The notes beneath the pieces were generated by a model. It was not told where the DNA came from and did no database searches. It worked only from the letters and a program-made list of their open reading frames with translations. A stretch of 64,000 bases of DNA from Paenibacillus amylolyticus (GTDB taxonomy: Bacteria > Bacillota > Bacilli > Paenibacillales > Paenibacillaceae). Positions 16,266-25,553 of this stretch are shown one piece after another. Numbering within the stretch: the stretch's first letter is position 1; every line of letters starts with the position of its first letter. The stretch spans positions 1,240,001 to 1,304,000 of the forward strand of contig NZ_BCNV01000001.1 of the NCBI RefSeq assembly GCF_001570725.1, given 5' to 3'. The position numbers and the translations under genes are program-made.

Positions 16266-17996
16266 ATGTTGATGAAGCAGGCTGCGGCCGACATTGCCCC
16301 TTTAACGGGATTGAATGAAAAAGAGGTTCTGAGATTACTGGAAGTCCCACCTCAGGCGGAAATGGGTGATGCAGCATTCCCTTGTTTTACTTTAGCGAAG
16401 TCATTAAAGAAAGCACCGGCAGTCATTGCAACTGAGCTCGCAACGGGATTGCAGGCATCTGGAATTGAAGCGACTCCCGCCGGTCCGTATGTAAATATCC
16501 GTTTTAACCGGGAGAAGCTCGCGCCGAATCTGCTGAAAGAACTGGGTAATGCGGCATTTGGTAAGCTTCAGCTTGGTCAAGGTTCACGTGTTGTGATTGA
16601 TATGTCTTCCCCTAACATCGCGAAACCTTTCGGGATCGGGCATCTACGTTCTACTGTAATTGGTGCAGCACTGTATCGGTTGTATAACGAAGCGGGTTAT
16701 ACCTCCGTAAGCGTGAATCATCTGGGAGACTGGGGAACCCAGTTTGGCAAGCAGATCGCAGCGTACAAACGGTGGGGCAATGATGAAGCGTTGCAGGCAG
16801 ACCCGATCCGTACGTCCCTGGAACTGTATGTACGTTTCCACGATGAGGCGGAGAACGATCCTTCTCTGGAGATTGAGGCACGGGACTGGTTCCGCAAGCT
16901 GGAGCAAAGGGACGAGGAAGCACAACGGTTATGGGCGTTCTTTGTAGAAGTGAGCATGAAGGAATTCAACCGGATGTATGAACGTCTGAACGTACAATTT
17001 GACCATACGCTGGGGGAAAGCTTTTACAATGACAAGATGGGCGCGGTGGTTGAAGAACTCAAGGCGAAAGGTTTACTTGAAGAGAGTGATGGAGCACTCG
17101 TGGTACGTTTGGAGGATGAGAACATGCCTCCGTGCCTGATTATCAAAAAAGACGGAACAACAATTTATCCTACACGGGATTTGGCTACGGCGGTTTATCG
17201 TCATGAGGTGATGAAGGCAGATCGGTTGTTATACGTGGTCGGAGGCGAGCAGAAGCTTCATTTCCGTCAGGTTTTTGCGGTCCTATCTCGGATGGGACAT
17301 GGGTGGTCTGCAAAGTGTGAACATATCCCGTTTGGATTAATGCGTTTTGAGGGACGGAAAATGTCTACCCGCCGCGGTAAAGTCGTCTTTTTGCAGGAAG
17401 TATTGGATGAGGCAGTCACTCGTGCACTACAGATTATTCAGGAGAAAAACCCGAATCTGGAGAACCCTCAGAAGGTGGCTGAGGCGGTCGGTGTCGGTGC
17501 CATTGTCTTCGGTGATTTGCGTAATAATCGGCTTAATGACGTGGACTTCTCACTGGAAGATGCGGTGAGTTTTGAAGGGGAGACCGGACCTTATGTACAA
17601 TATACGCATGCTCGGATTCAAAGTGTACTTGCCAAAGCTGAAGAGGCGATCCGTATGGAAAATGAAAACCATCTGACTAACGGCACGATTGCAGATGATG
17701 TAAATGAAACAGGGAGCACTTCATCCAGCATCGGAGATACCTCATGGGCATTGCTGAAACTGCTCGGTGAATATCCCGAGTATCTGGAAAAAGCCATTCA
17801 TCGGAATGAGCCTTCGGTCATTGCCAAATATACGATAGATGTCGCTCAAGCGTTCAACCGCTTCTATCACGCCGAACGGATTGCGGATGCGTCATCTGAT
17901 GTAAGGTCCTTCCGAGTGGCATTGGCCAAACGGACTGGCGAACGCCTCGCATACAGTTTACATTTGCTAGGTGTGCAAGCTCCAGAGCGGATGTGA
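16266..17996 (+). CDS. argS: Arginyl-tRNA synthetase
   Basis: Class I aminoacyl-tRNA synthetase, 576 residues. The Arg-specific N-terminal domain leads to the HIGH-type motif FGIGHLRST, a KMSKS counterpart KMSTRRG, and a DALR-type C-terminal anticodon domain ending LLGVQAPERM (the family-typical end). Start at 16266 is supported by AGGAGTG seven bases upstream; an ATG at 16242 lies before that site. Expression is controlled by the T-box directly upstream. The ABC transporter gene follows within seven bases. Confidence 0.96.
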   Translation: MLMKQAAADIAPLTGLNEKEVLRLLEVPPQAEMGDAAFPCFTLAKSLKKAPAVIATELATGLQASGIEATPAGPYVNIRFNREKLAPNLLKELGNAAFGKLQLGQGSRVVIDMSSPNIAKPFGIGHLRSTVIGAALYRLYNEAGYTSVSVNHLGDWGTQFGKQIAAYKRWGNDEALQADPIRTSLELYVRFHDEAENDPSLEIEARDWFRKLEQRDEEAQRLWAFFVEVSMKEFNRMYERLNVQFDHTLGESFYNDKMGAVVEELKAKGLLEESDGALVVRLEDENMPPCLIIKKDGTTIYPTRDLATAVYRHEVMKADRLLYVVGGEQKLHFRQVFAVLSRMGHGWSAKCEHIPFGLMRFEGRKMSTRRGKVVFLQEVLDEAVTRALQIIQEKNPNLENPQKVAEAVGVGAIVFGDLRNNRLNDVDFSLEDAVSFEGETGPYVQYTHARIQSVLAKAEEAIRMENENHLTNGTIADDVNETGSTSSSIGDTSWALLKLLGEYPEYLEKAIHRNEPSVIAKYTIDVAQAFNRFYHAERIADASSDVRSFRVALAKRTGERLAYSLHLLGVQAPERM

Positions 17997-18002
17997 TCCC
18001 AG

Positions 18003-19058
18003 GTGATAAGGAGTACACGTGGTCTTTTCAAGAAGTCCGATCAAGCTATAACAGACTCATCAGGTCGAGGTATATTTCTTCAACAAGTGAGCAAGCGATT
18101 AGGTACTGCTCAGGTGCTGAATCAAATTAATCTGGAAGTGAAGCAGGGCGAATGTGCTGTGCTTGTGGGCAGAAACGGTTCTGGCAAAAGCTCGTTGCTA
18201 CGTATATTGGGGGGCAGCTTGTTACCTGATACAGGATCGATCCAGCGCACAATGAAGGGTTCTGATGGGTATGCAGTAGATGGCCTGCCACGTTTACCCT
18301 TTACCTCTGGAGAGTACTTGTGGGACATGGGACGGATTCGGGGCATCCGCCCCGAAATACTCCGTGAGCGGATTAGAGAACTTAGTGAACTTTTATATCT
18401 GGATACCGCGATTGATCAGAAGTTACCGCTACTGTCCAAGGGCACACTGCAAAAAGTAAATTTGATTCAGGCCCTGTTACCTGGACCGGGGGGTCTTTTG
18501 CTGTTGGATGAACCGTTGTCAGGCTTGGATATTCCAACTCAAGAGGCAGTTGTATCCCTGTTGGGACAATGGAAGGTTGAAGGGACATCCATCATTACAG
18601 CTTGCCATGAACCGTTGCTTATTGAACGTTTGGCAGACCAAGTGGTTGTATTAAAGAAAGGTCGTGTGCTCCGCTACTGGAGTCGTGAGGATGTATTACA
18701 AGCTGACGAACCAGTTGTACACATTCAAAGTCTAATGGAGGCTGAAGAGGATTTAGCTAACGATCTATCCATTTTAAAACAATCGGGAGTGCTGTCTTTA
18801 GTTCGTAATACAAGCTCGGAAAAATCGAATTCATGGATGTGGGATTGGAAAGTATCTCAGAAATCAACAGATGATGTTCTTAGAATGATTCTGGCATCCG
18901 GAGGTTCGGTTGTGTCTGTACAACAGGAAGAAAGTCAATTACATATGGAAAGTCTGCTGGAAGGAAAACATCCAGCTATATATTCGAGTCGTGGGGTCGT
19001 CCCAGAATCTATGGGGTTAAGCCCTTCCATGGACGCTGAGGGGAGAAAGGTCCAATGA
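18003..19058 (+). CDS. ABC transporter ATP-binding protein
   Basis: 351 residues. Walker A GRNGSGKSS, a signature that reads LSKGTLQKV (usual LSGGQ altered) and Walker B LLLLDEPLSG are present, with an extra C-terminal region of about 110 residues of unknown role. It starts seven bases after argS and overlaps the next gene by four bases, so both may be read from the argS T-box transcript. GTG at 18003 is the longest start; AAGGAG at 18008-18013 lies inside the frame, so the true start could be the GTG near residue 29. With the next gene it forms an exporter of unknown substrate. Confidence 0.82.
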   Translation: MIRSTRGLFKKSDQAITDSSGRGIFLQQVSKRLGTAQVLNQINLEVKQGECAVLVGRNGSGKSSLLRILGGSLLPDTGSIQRTMKGSDGYAVDGLPRLPFTSGEYLWDMGRIRGIRPEILRERIRELSELLYLDTAIDQKLPLLSKGTLQKVNLIQALLPGPGGLLLLDEPLSGLDIPTQEAVVSLLGQWKVEGTSIITACHEPLLIERLADQVVVLKKGRVLRYWSREDVLQADEPVVHIQSLMEAEEDLANDLSILKQSGVLSLVRNTSSEKSNSWMWDWKVSQKSTDDVLRMILASGGSVVSVQQEESQLHMESLLEGKHPAIYSSRGVVPESMGLSPSMDAEGRKVQ

Positions 19059-19765
19059 TCTATCTAACCCGTTATTTGTTAAGGCATCACATCCGCTCAC
19101 AGAAATATTTTGCACCGGTTATCTTTTATATCATCACTATGCTGCTGATCTATTCATACAAACCTAATCCTATTGCAGACAGTTACAGTGTCACGGCTAT
19201 GCTCTTATTTCTGGCAGCTGCTTGGCTCGGAGTAATGGTGATGAATACGGAACCTGCGAGGCAGTATCAACTGCTTGTCCTTCATGCAGGAAGCAGGCGT
19301 AAGGTTGTAACAAGTCAACTCATCTGTGCCTGGATCATGCAATTCATGCTCACCGCAATCACTGTGCTGTATCCCGTGTTCGCGGGAATGTTCGAGAGAC
19401 AACCCACGGGTGAGGAGTGGATGATGACTTGGTTAGGACATCTGGGATTATCGCTACTGGGATTGGGCATCAGTGTATCTTTTCAAAAATCATACATTCC
19501 TTTACTTAGTCGTAGTATGCCGGCCCTCATTATTGTACTATTACTATCATTTATCCAGGGTTCCTTAAGTGAACGTCTGCCTGAATCGTTACAATGGCTT
19601 GGGCGTATTCTGCCACCAGCCTTTTATCAGGTTCGTGAGATGATGTTATTCGATGAATCAAAAATGAGCTCCTTTGTTTCGGTTACGCTATGGACTGTGC
19701 TCTATGCATCGGGGTTATTAATTATCCATGTGTGGCTGTCCGGAAGAAGAGATCTACGGAGTTAG
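19055..19765 (+). CDS. ABC transporter membrane subunit
   Basis: 236-residue integral membrane protein with about six hydrophobic segments (near residues 18-36, 46-66, 92-112, 124-142, 153-172 and 208-228), the layout of ABC-2-type permeases. ATG overlaps the stop of the ATP-binding subunit by four bases (ATGA), showing translational coupling. No motif tells the substrate; a lipid, peptide or antibiotic exporter is plausible. Confidence 0.78.
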   Translation: MIYLTRYLLRHHIRSQKYFAPVIFYIITMLLIYSYKPNPIADSYSVTAMLLFLAAAWLGVMVMNTEPARQYQLLVLHAGSRRKVVTSQLICAWIMQFMLTAITVLYPVFAGMFERQPTGEEWMMTWLGHLGLSLLGLGISVSFQKSYIPLLSRSMPALIIVLLLSFIQGSLSERLPESLQWLGRILPPAFYQVREMMLFDESKMSSFVSVTLWTVLYASGLLIIHVWLSGRRDLRS

Positions 19766-19864
19766 AAGTCGCGCTTCCCCATAACTTGAATGTTGCTCTT
19801 GGTTTGGTTAGGATAGAGGGACATGGAATGGATAACATTGTACGGTTGAAGGGGGCGCTCGCAT

Positions 19865-20410
19865 ATGCAAAATACAGACATCCAGAATGGTGACATGCTG
19901 GACAGCGAACACTCCAGGGAATTGTTTGCCTATTACGGATTGGCCGTGTACTACGGTCAGGCGCTTGAACAGCAGCTGGTCAATCTGATTTTATTAATGA
20001 AAATGTCTCAGGGCAAGGCCGTGTCTGAAGAGGATCTGGAAGATCTGTACGAACGAAAAATGAGCAGTTCACTAGGGCAGCTCATTCATGAGGTACGCCA
20101 TCATTTTACCTTTTCCGAGGAAGAGACTCACCAATTGAATGAATTGTGGCAGCAACGTAACCGAATCGTACATCATTATTTCAAGGAACGAATCCATGAG
20201 ACATTCAGTCCGGAAGGACGATCACGCATGATTAAGGAATTGGAGGATTTCAAAGACCGTGCACAGGAGCTGGAGATCAGTCTTCAGCAATATACGGGTG
20301 CCTGGATTGCTGAGCTTGGTTTGGATGCTGAATCCGCAGCAGCTCTGCAAACGCTGGAACGTATGCATGCCGAGAGCATGCACGCAAGGGCTTTGGAAGA
20401 GAATGAATGA
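19865..20410 (+). CDS. Hypothetical protein with HEPN-like RNxxxH motif
   Basis: 181 residues, all-helical, soluble, acidic C-terminal half. The central segment QQRNRIVHHYF carries the RNxxxH pattern found in HEPN-domain proteins such as HepT toxins, where it forms an RNase active site. No nucleotidyltransferase antitoxin gene lies beside it, so a toxin role is not supported by context. Start ATG at 19865 follows GAAGGGGGCGCTCGC. Its last four bases overlap the YdcF gene (ATGA), so the two are co-translated. Confidence 0.7.
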   Translation: MQNTDIQNGDMLDSEHSRELFAYYGLAVYYGQALEQQLVNLILLMKMSQGKAVSEEDLEDLYERKMSSSLGQLIHEVRHHFTFSEEETHQLNELWQQRNRIVHHYFKERIHETFSPEGRSRMIKELEDFKDRAQELEISLQQYTGAWIAELGLDAESAAALQTLERMHAESMHARALEENE

Positions 20411-21033
20411 AAAGCAAACGCAAAACGAAACGCTGGATTGTAATTACGGCTCTTGCTATAGTATTGGTTGGAATTCTATGGACTGTGGTTACGGTAGCAC
20501 GTATATTGGCATATACGGATGAGGATTCGTCCAGGATATCGGATGCAGCGATCATTCTGGGTGCGGCCGTGGAGGGGGATAACCCTTCACCTGTATTTCG
20601 TGAACGTATTGAACACGGGATTGAATTATACCGTCAGGGGACCGTTCGTAATCTGATTTTTACAGGCGGGTCAGGTGGTGATGGAGAACATACGGAAGCT
20701 GAAGTGGGTCAGAAGTATGCCATTGCACAAGGAGTAGATCCAGCGGACATTCGCGTAGAGACCAAATCTCGAATCACCGAGGAGAATCTGATCAATTCAA
20801 TTCCAATAGGTGAACAGGCCGGTTATCACACGTATACGATTGTGAGTGATCCTTTACATATGAAACGGGCCATGAAGCTGGCTACCGGACTGGGTATGGA
20901 TGCCGTACCCTCTCCAACACGAACTACGGCTTATCGAACCTGGCGCAGCAAGTTTCCTTTTCTCGCAAGAGAGACCGTGATGTACATGGGATATACGATC
21001 AAAGGATGGATAGACAATCCGCAGCAGCCGTGA
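20407..21033 (+). CDS. YdcF family membrane-anchored protein (DUF218)
   Basis: 208 residues: one N-terminal transmembrane helix (about 10-32), then an extracytoplasmic DUF218 domain with DAAIILGAAVEGDNPSPVFRER, FTGGSG, the ExT-type ETKSRITEENL and VSDPLHMKRA motifs. Related proteins (SanA, YdcF, ElyC) act in envelope processes, but no reaction is established. Translationally coupled to the preceding gene. Confidence 0.88.
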   Translation: MKSKRKTKRWIVITALAIVLVGILWTVVTVARILAYTDEDSSRISDAAIILGAAVEGDNPSPVFRERIEHGIELYRQGTVRNLIFTGGSGGDGEHTEAEVGQKYAIAQGVDPADIRVETKSRITEENLINSIPIGEQAGYHTYTIVSDPLHMKRAMKLATGLGMDAVPSPTRTTAYRTWRSKFPFLARETVMYMGYTIKGWIDNPQQP

Positions 21034-21103
21034 GGTTGTGCGCGGGTTGTTTTTTTGTCTGAGCTAAATAAACAGTATCGGAGCATAGCCCCAGATAAAA
21101 ATA

Positions 21104-21155
21104 AAAAACCGATCTACACCGCAAACCCCTAAGGTAGCCGTGTAGATCGGTTTTT
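21104..21155. terminator. Bidirectional terminator between ydcF and bmrD-like gene
   Basis: Perfect 16-bp stem AAAAACCGATCTACAC / GTGTAGATCGGTTTTT around a 20-base loop serves the convergent genes on both strands. Confidence 0.88.
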
Positions 21156-21219
21156 GTGTTGCCTGTTGAGCGCATATCATTTCTGATTAGTTAGTACAAG
21201 AATTTCTGTATTAACTATG

Positions 21220-23310
21220 TTATGCATTGCCTCCGGCAAAGGAGGTTGAGGTTGGAATGATTTCGCCCGACGGATTCACGCTGGTTGCATCCGCTGCTGC
21301 TTGCGCACCTTGCTGAAGCTGATACATCTTATAATAGCGGCCTTTAAGCTCCATCAGGTCATCATGTGCACCTTGCTCAACGATACGCCCGCGATGCAGA
21401 ACCAGAATCTGATCTGCCGAACGAATGGTGGAGAGACGGTGAGCAATGATGAAGGTGGTACGTCCTTTTTTGAGGACTTCGAGTGCGTTCTGAATCAATG
21501 CTTCCGTTTCCGTATCAATATTGGCAGTCGCTTCATCCAAAATGAGGATGGCGGGATCAAACGCCAGTGCACGAGCAAAGGAGATCAACTGACGCTGTCC
21601 AGCAGACAATGTGCTTCCTTTTTCGATGACAGGTTCGTCAAAGCCTTGAGGCAAATGAGCCAGTATGCGTTCAGCCCCTACATCACGCAGCGCCTGTTCA
21701 ATTCGTTCACGGGAAATTTTCTCATCGCCGAGACTGACGTTAGAAGCAATCGTGCCTGTGAACAGATATGGGTCCTGCAGTACAATCCCCATATGCTCGC
21801 GAATCCACTGTTTGGGCAGATCCTTGACGTTCTGACCATCGATCGTGATCTTGCCTTTTTGCGGGTCATAGAACCGGAATAACAGGTTGATGATTGAGCT
21901 TTTACCTGAACCGGTGTGACCGACCAGAGCGACCGTCTGACCTTGGGATGCTTTGAACGAAATATTGTTGAGTACGAAGTCCTTCTTATAGGCAAAGGAT
22001 ACATCGTCAAATACAACATTCCCTTTGTATCTTGGCATAGAGCCATCGGTTACGGCTTCTCCCTTTTCATCCATCAGCTCAAAGACGCGACCAGCGGATA
22101 CGAGAGAGGAGTCCAAGTTGGCAAGCTGATTCACCATGCCGGTAATCGGCTGGAACAAGCGGCCGAGGACATCGACGAAGGCATAAAGAACACCCAATGA
22201 GATAATACTTGTGCCATCCAGCACACTGGAACCGAAGTACCACAGGACGACCGCAAACGCGATATTCCGTAATACGTTAACCAGGTTGTGTGAGGTGAAG
22301 GCATTCAGGTTAAGCATTTTGTTCTGGTGTTTCATATAGTCATCATTCAGATCTTCGAATTCCTGTTTGGTTTGTTTCTGATGGCGGAATACGCGGATAA
22401 TGGACATCCCCTGAATGGACTCGTTAATAATTGCATTGATCTCACTCAGTCGTGATCGAATAATTGTATTGTAGCGAGTGGCGAATTTGCGATAGAGCAC
22501 AATCCACGCAATGAGCATCGGCACGACGAATAATGAGATCAAGCCGAGGCGAACATCGAGCAGGAAGAGTGCGACATACACACCCGTAATTGTGATGATC
22601 CCTGAGAAAAAGTTCGAAAGAACAGCAACGAACAGATCCTTGACGGCTTCTGTATCGTTCGTGACCCGAGATACAACTTTACCTGCGGGCAGATTATCAA
22701 AAAAGTGCACCGGCAGTCGCTGGATGTGGGCATACACATCGTTACGCAGTCTTTGAATAACCTTATTGGCTGAAGACTGCAACCAGAATGTTTTACCGAA
22801 CTCCATAATGACCGAGATCACGAGGAAGATCATGTAGTACATAATTAATTGATAGATGCTGGGCATCTCCGGTTTGTAAAAAGCAAAGAGTTCACCAGCG
22901 GACAGGGGGGCTGCCGCATATTGGCCGGTCACTTCGCCTGCGCGTGTAACCGTAAGGGTCCCATCCGCATAGACGCGGTCCCCGTCAGGTGCACTTACCG
23001 GTTCATTTACAAAATAAAAACTTCTACCGGCTTGTAATACTCGCACTTCAGAACCTTTGCTTTCATCCGGTTCGAACAAGCCTTCGCGTTTGTAGTTCTT
23101 ACCGTTATAGACTGCGGCTTCATCCGAAGCTGTCGTCTCATAGAAAGGCTGCTCAATCGCGAGCAAATGATTGTCGATCATGGATTTGGCGATGAACGGC
23201 CCGGCAAGCTCGGCCGCAACACCAATGGTAAGCATAATTAATGCAGCGATAAATGTTCCTTTGGCTTTTAAGGCGTAATCAAGCAGCCTTTTGCCTGTAT
23301 TAGACTTCAA
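21220..23310 (-). CDS. bmrD: Multidrug ABC exporter half-transporter, BmrD/YheH-like
   Basis: Fused membrane plus ATPase subunit, 696 residues. After the first helix there is an ectodomain insertion of about 90 residues (around 48-135, including PDGDRVYADGTL), matching the extracellular domain known in B. subtilis BmrD. The nucleotide-binding domain has VGHTGSGKSS, a non-consensus signature LSAGQRQLI, and a canonical catalytic Walker B ILILDEATA. Partnered with the gene 12 bases upstream, which carries the degenerate site, so the pair is a heterodimeric exporter. Expected role: drug export across the membrane. Confidence 0.9.
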   Translation of the reverse strand: MKSNTGKRLLDYALKAKGTFIAALIMLTIGVAAELAGPFIAKSMIDNHLLAIEQPFYETTASDEAAVYNGKNYKREGLFEPDESKGSEVRVLQAGRSFYFVNEPVSAPDGDRVYADGTLTVTRAGEVTGQYAAAPLSAGELFAFYKPEMPSIYQLIMYYMIFLVISVIMEFGKTFWLQSSANKVIQRLRNDVYAHIQRLPVHFFDNLPAGKVVSRVTNDTEAVKDLFVAVLSNFFSGIITITGVYVALFLLDVRLGLISLFVVPMLIAWIVLYRKFATRYNTIIRSRLSEINAIINESIQGMSIIRVFRHQKQTKQEFEDLNDDYMKHQNKMLNLNAFTSHNLVNVLRNIAFAVVLWYFGSSVLDGTSIISLGVLYAFVDVLGRLFQPITGMVNQLANLDSSLVSAGRVFELMDEKGEAVTDGSMPRYKGNVVFDDVSFAYKKDFVLNNISFKASQGQTVALVGHTGSGKSSIINLLFRFYDPQKGKITIDGQNVKDLPKQWIREHMGIVLQDPYLFTGTIASNVSLGDEKISRERIEQALRDVGAERILAHLPQGFDEPVIEKGSTLSAGQRQLISFARALAFDPAILILDEATANIDTETEALIQNALEVLKKGRTTFIIAHRLSTIRSADQILVLHRGRIVEQGAHDDLMELKGRYYKMYQLQQGAQAAADATSVNPSGEIIPTSTSFAGGNA

Positions 23311-23322
23311 TGAATTGACCTC

Positions 23323-25068
23323 CTACGTGGACAGATTGGACTCGACCTGTTGCCGTTCATACTGTTCACGGTACCATCCGTTCATGGCTAACAGTTCCTG
23401 GTGAGTGCCTTCTTCCGTAATTTTACCGTGCTCCAGTACGATGATTCGGTCAGCATGTTCGATAGCGGACAGGCGATGAGTCGAGATCAGTGTAGTTTTG
23501 CCCGAGCGTTTATTGCGTATATTTTCAATGATTTTAGCTTCAGTACGTGCATCGACAGCAGATAAGGCATCATCCAGGATCAGAATATCAGGGTTAGCGA
23601 TAAAGGCACGCGCCAGCGAAACCCGCTGTTTCTGTCCACCGGACAGAGAGATTCCTTTTTCACCAACGAGTGTATCCAGTCCATCAGACAAGGTTCCCAG
23701 ATCTCCGTCAAAAGCGGCGGTACGAATGGCTTCCATAATTACTTCATCACTGGCACCAGGCTTACCAAATTGAATGTTCTGACGAACCGATTTGGAGAAC
23801 AGGACTTGTTCCTGGGGTACGTACCCGATCCAGCTGTGCAAGTCATCTTTGGCGATATCCTGAATGGGATGACCCGAGATGCTTAATGTGCCCGAACCGG
23901 CAGGGTATTCGTGAAGCAGTTGTTTGAGCAAAGTAGACTTACCGCTACCCGTACGACCGACAACACCCAATGTTTGACCACGTCGTAGCGAAAAGCTGAT
24001 ATGACTGAGATTGTCGACAGTGGAACTTGGGTAACGGAAGGTAACATCCTGCATCGCAATTTCTTCCGGATTCGTAACATGAGCAGGTTGCTCCACATCT
24101 TGTACAGCAGGTTCTACGGATAAAGTCTCGTTGACCCGATCAAGTGAAGCGCTACCGCGCTGCATCAGGTTAATCAATTCGCCGATGGCGAACATGGGCC
24201 AGATCATCATCCCTAGGTACATATTGAACGATACGAGATCTCCCAGGGTAATTTCATTATGGAATACAAGATATATGCCGTAGGCAAGTGCAATCACATA
24301 ACTGAGTCCAACGAAGAGTCGGATGGTTGGTTCGAACAGGGCATCCATCCTGGCAACGGCCAGGTTTTTGCGATATACATCTTCGGTCACATCGGCGAAC
24401 CTTTTCTCGTCCAGACGTTCCTGCACATAGGCACGCACGACACGAATACCGGCGATGGACTCCAGCACCTGGTCATTCATATCTCCGAATGCATCCTGTG
24501 CAAGGGTGTAACGTTGATGTACAGCTTTACCATAGATCATCATGGCAATGGCGATAAAGGGCAGAGGCAGGATTGCCGCCAGGGTCAGTTTCCAGCTGAC
24601 CAGGAAGCCCATTGCGAACAATACGGTGGCCAGAAAGGCCGTAGAGTCTGTTAAGGTCAGCATACCGAAGCCTGCTGTAGTAGCAATGGAACGAAGATCA
24701 TTGGTGGCCCGAGCCATCAGATCTCCCGTTCTGTTTTTCTCAAAAAAGGGAGGAGTCATCCGTAACAAGTGGTCCATGAAGCGTGAACGAAGCAGCCGCT
24801 CCACGAGATTGGCACCACCGAACAGTTTGTGCATCCAAACGTATGTAACCAGATAGATAATGATGACCGTTCCCAGAATAAGCAAGATATAACGGGTAAG
24901 TGAGACGCCTGTAATGGAACCGCGCACAATCTCGTCGATGGCATTACCAAGAAGACGGGGAGGCAGCAGTTCAGCAACGCCCACCAGAATAAGCAAGATG
25001 ACACCGGTCAGGTATCGTTTGCGTTCCAGCCGGAAGAACCAGGCCAGGTTTTTAAGTACAGAGAACAA
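23323..25068 (-). CDS. bmrC: Multidrug ABC exporter half-transporter, BmrC/YheI-like
   Basis: 581 residues: six-helix membrane domain (residues about 15-310) and a nucleotide-binding domain with VVGRTGSGKST, LSGGQKQRVSLARAF and Walker B ILILDDALS. The catalytic Glu after Walker B is Asp, the hallmark of the degenerate ATP site in BmrC-type subunits. TTG start at 25068, preceded by AAAGGAAGGG. The order BmrC then BmrD and the spacing match B. subtilis. The 5' leader holds small ORFs and a terminator (see separate entries), so induction by ribosome-targeting drugs through attenuation is likely. Confidence 0.9.
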   Translation of the reverse strand: MFSVLKNLAWFFRLERKRYLTGVILLILVGVAELLPPRLLGNAIDEIVRGSITGVSLTRYILLILGTVIIIYLVTYVWMHKLFGGANLVERLLRSRFMDHLLRMTPPFFEKNRTGDLMARATNDLRSIATTAGFGMLTLTDSTAFLATVLFAMGFLVSWKLTLAAILPLPFIAIAMMIYGKAVHQRYTLAQDAFGDMNDQVLESIAGIRVVRAYVQERLDEKRFADVTEDVYRKNLAVARMDALFEPTIRLFVGLSYVIALAYGIYLVFHNEITLGDLVSFNMYLGMMIWPMFAIGELINLMQRGSASLDRVNETLSVEPAVQDVEQPAHVTNPEEIAMQDVTFRYPSSTVDNLSHISFSLRRGQTLGVVGRTGSGKSTLLKQLLHEYPAGSGTLSISGHPIQDIAKDDLHSWIGYVPQEQVLFSKSVRQNIQFGKPGASDEVIMEAIRTAAFDGDLGTLSDGLDTLVGEKGISLSGGQKQRVSLARAFIANPDILILDDALSAVDARTEAKIIENIRNKRSGKTTLISTHRLSAIEHADRIIVLEHGKITEEGTHQELLAMNGWYREQYERQQVESNLST

Positions 25069-25135
25069 GTGTTATCCCTTCCTTTCAATGTCCGTGAAAT
25101 GCAGATTCTGTTCATGTATGCCGAAATGTACCCAC

Positions 25136-25170
25136 AAAAAAAGACATACCGCACGCAGGCGGTATGTCTT
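25136..25170 (-). terminator. Attenuator terminator in the bmrC leader
   Basis: On the minus strand AAGACATACCGC / GCGGTATGTCTT forms a 12-bp stem followed by T7. It lies between the leader ORFs and bmrC, 68 bases before the start codon, so it ends transcription before the exporter genes unless relieved. Confidence 0.85.
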
Positions 25171-25176
25171 CATATA

Positions 25177-25275
25177 TCATACGGCAGCATGGCTCCGAGA
25201 ACAGAGCCGCCACCATACATAAGTTCGATTGTGAGTAAACATCACAGAGGTTCTAATGAAAGAACGCTTTGTCAT
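25177..25275 (-). CDS. Leader peptide 2 of the bmrCD operon (32 residues)
   Basis: Small ORF beginning MTKRSFIRTSV and ending TYVWWRLCSRSHAAV, with its TGA stop seven bases before the attenuator stem. Its final codons overlap an inverted repeat, GGCTC/GAGCC, so a ribosome stalled or paused there would change RNA folding. It has no strong ribosome binding site; translation may depend on the upstream leader ORF, whose stop is six bases before this ATG. This is the position occupied by bmrB in B. subtilis. No similarity search was possible. Confidence 0.65.
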   Translation of the reverse strand: MTKRSFIRTSVMFTHNRTYVWWRLCSRSHAAV

Positions 25276-25281
25276 GCCGAC

Positions 25282-25362
25282 TTATGAACAGAATAATGAT
25301 TTCGGGTGTGCTCCGGTATTTAATTGTGTGCTGAATTGACCTATCATATGTTTGTTAAACAC
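25282..25362 (-). CDS. Leader peptide 1 of the bmrCD operon (26 residues)
   Basis: GTG-initiated small ORF (begins MFNKHMIGQFST, ends HPKSLFCS) with a good AAAGAAAGGGTG ribosome binding site seven bases upstream. It ends six bases before leader ORF 2, which suggests coupled translation. It could be the sensor or simply a ribosome loader for leader 2. Purely sequence-based; expression unproven. Confidence 0.55.
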   Translation of the reverse strand: MFNKHMIGQFSTQLNTGAHPKSLFCS

Positions 25363-25415
25363 CGTAATCACCCTTTCTTTTTTTGGAAATAAATACAATG
25401 TAGACCTCGTATGTT

Positions 25416-25448
25416 TGCATCTTAACACCGGCTTTTACAATCTGTCAA
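25416..25448 (-). promoter_or_regulatory. Promoter of the bmrCD leader
   Basis: On the minus strand TTGACA (25448-25443), 17-base spacer, then TTAAGA as -10. It lies about 55 bases before leader ORF 1, giving a leader transcript of roughly 345 bases before bmrC. Confidence 0.6.
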
Positions 25449-25553
25449 ACATTTTTCACAACTTATTTTGTCTTTATGTGGTCACTCGGGTTTGTATTCA
25501 AGTCCCTGTCGAGATATGATGGAACATATATATACAGAAGGAGCTGACACCAA

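Noticed and set aside
22511..22756. Plus-strand frames inside the bmrC/bmrD-like genes
   Set aside because: Antisense shadows of well-defined ABC transporter domains.
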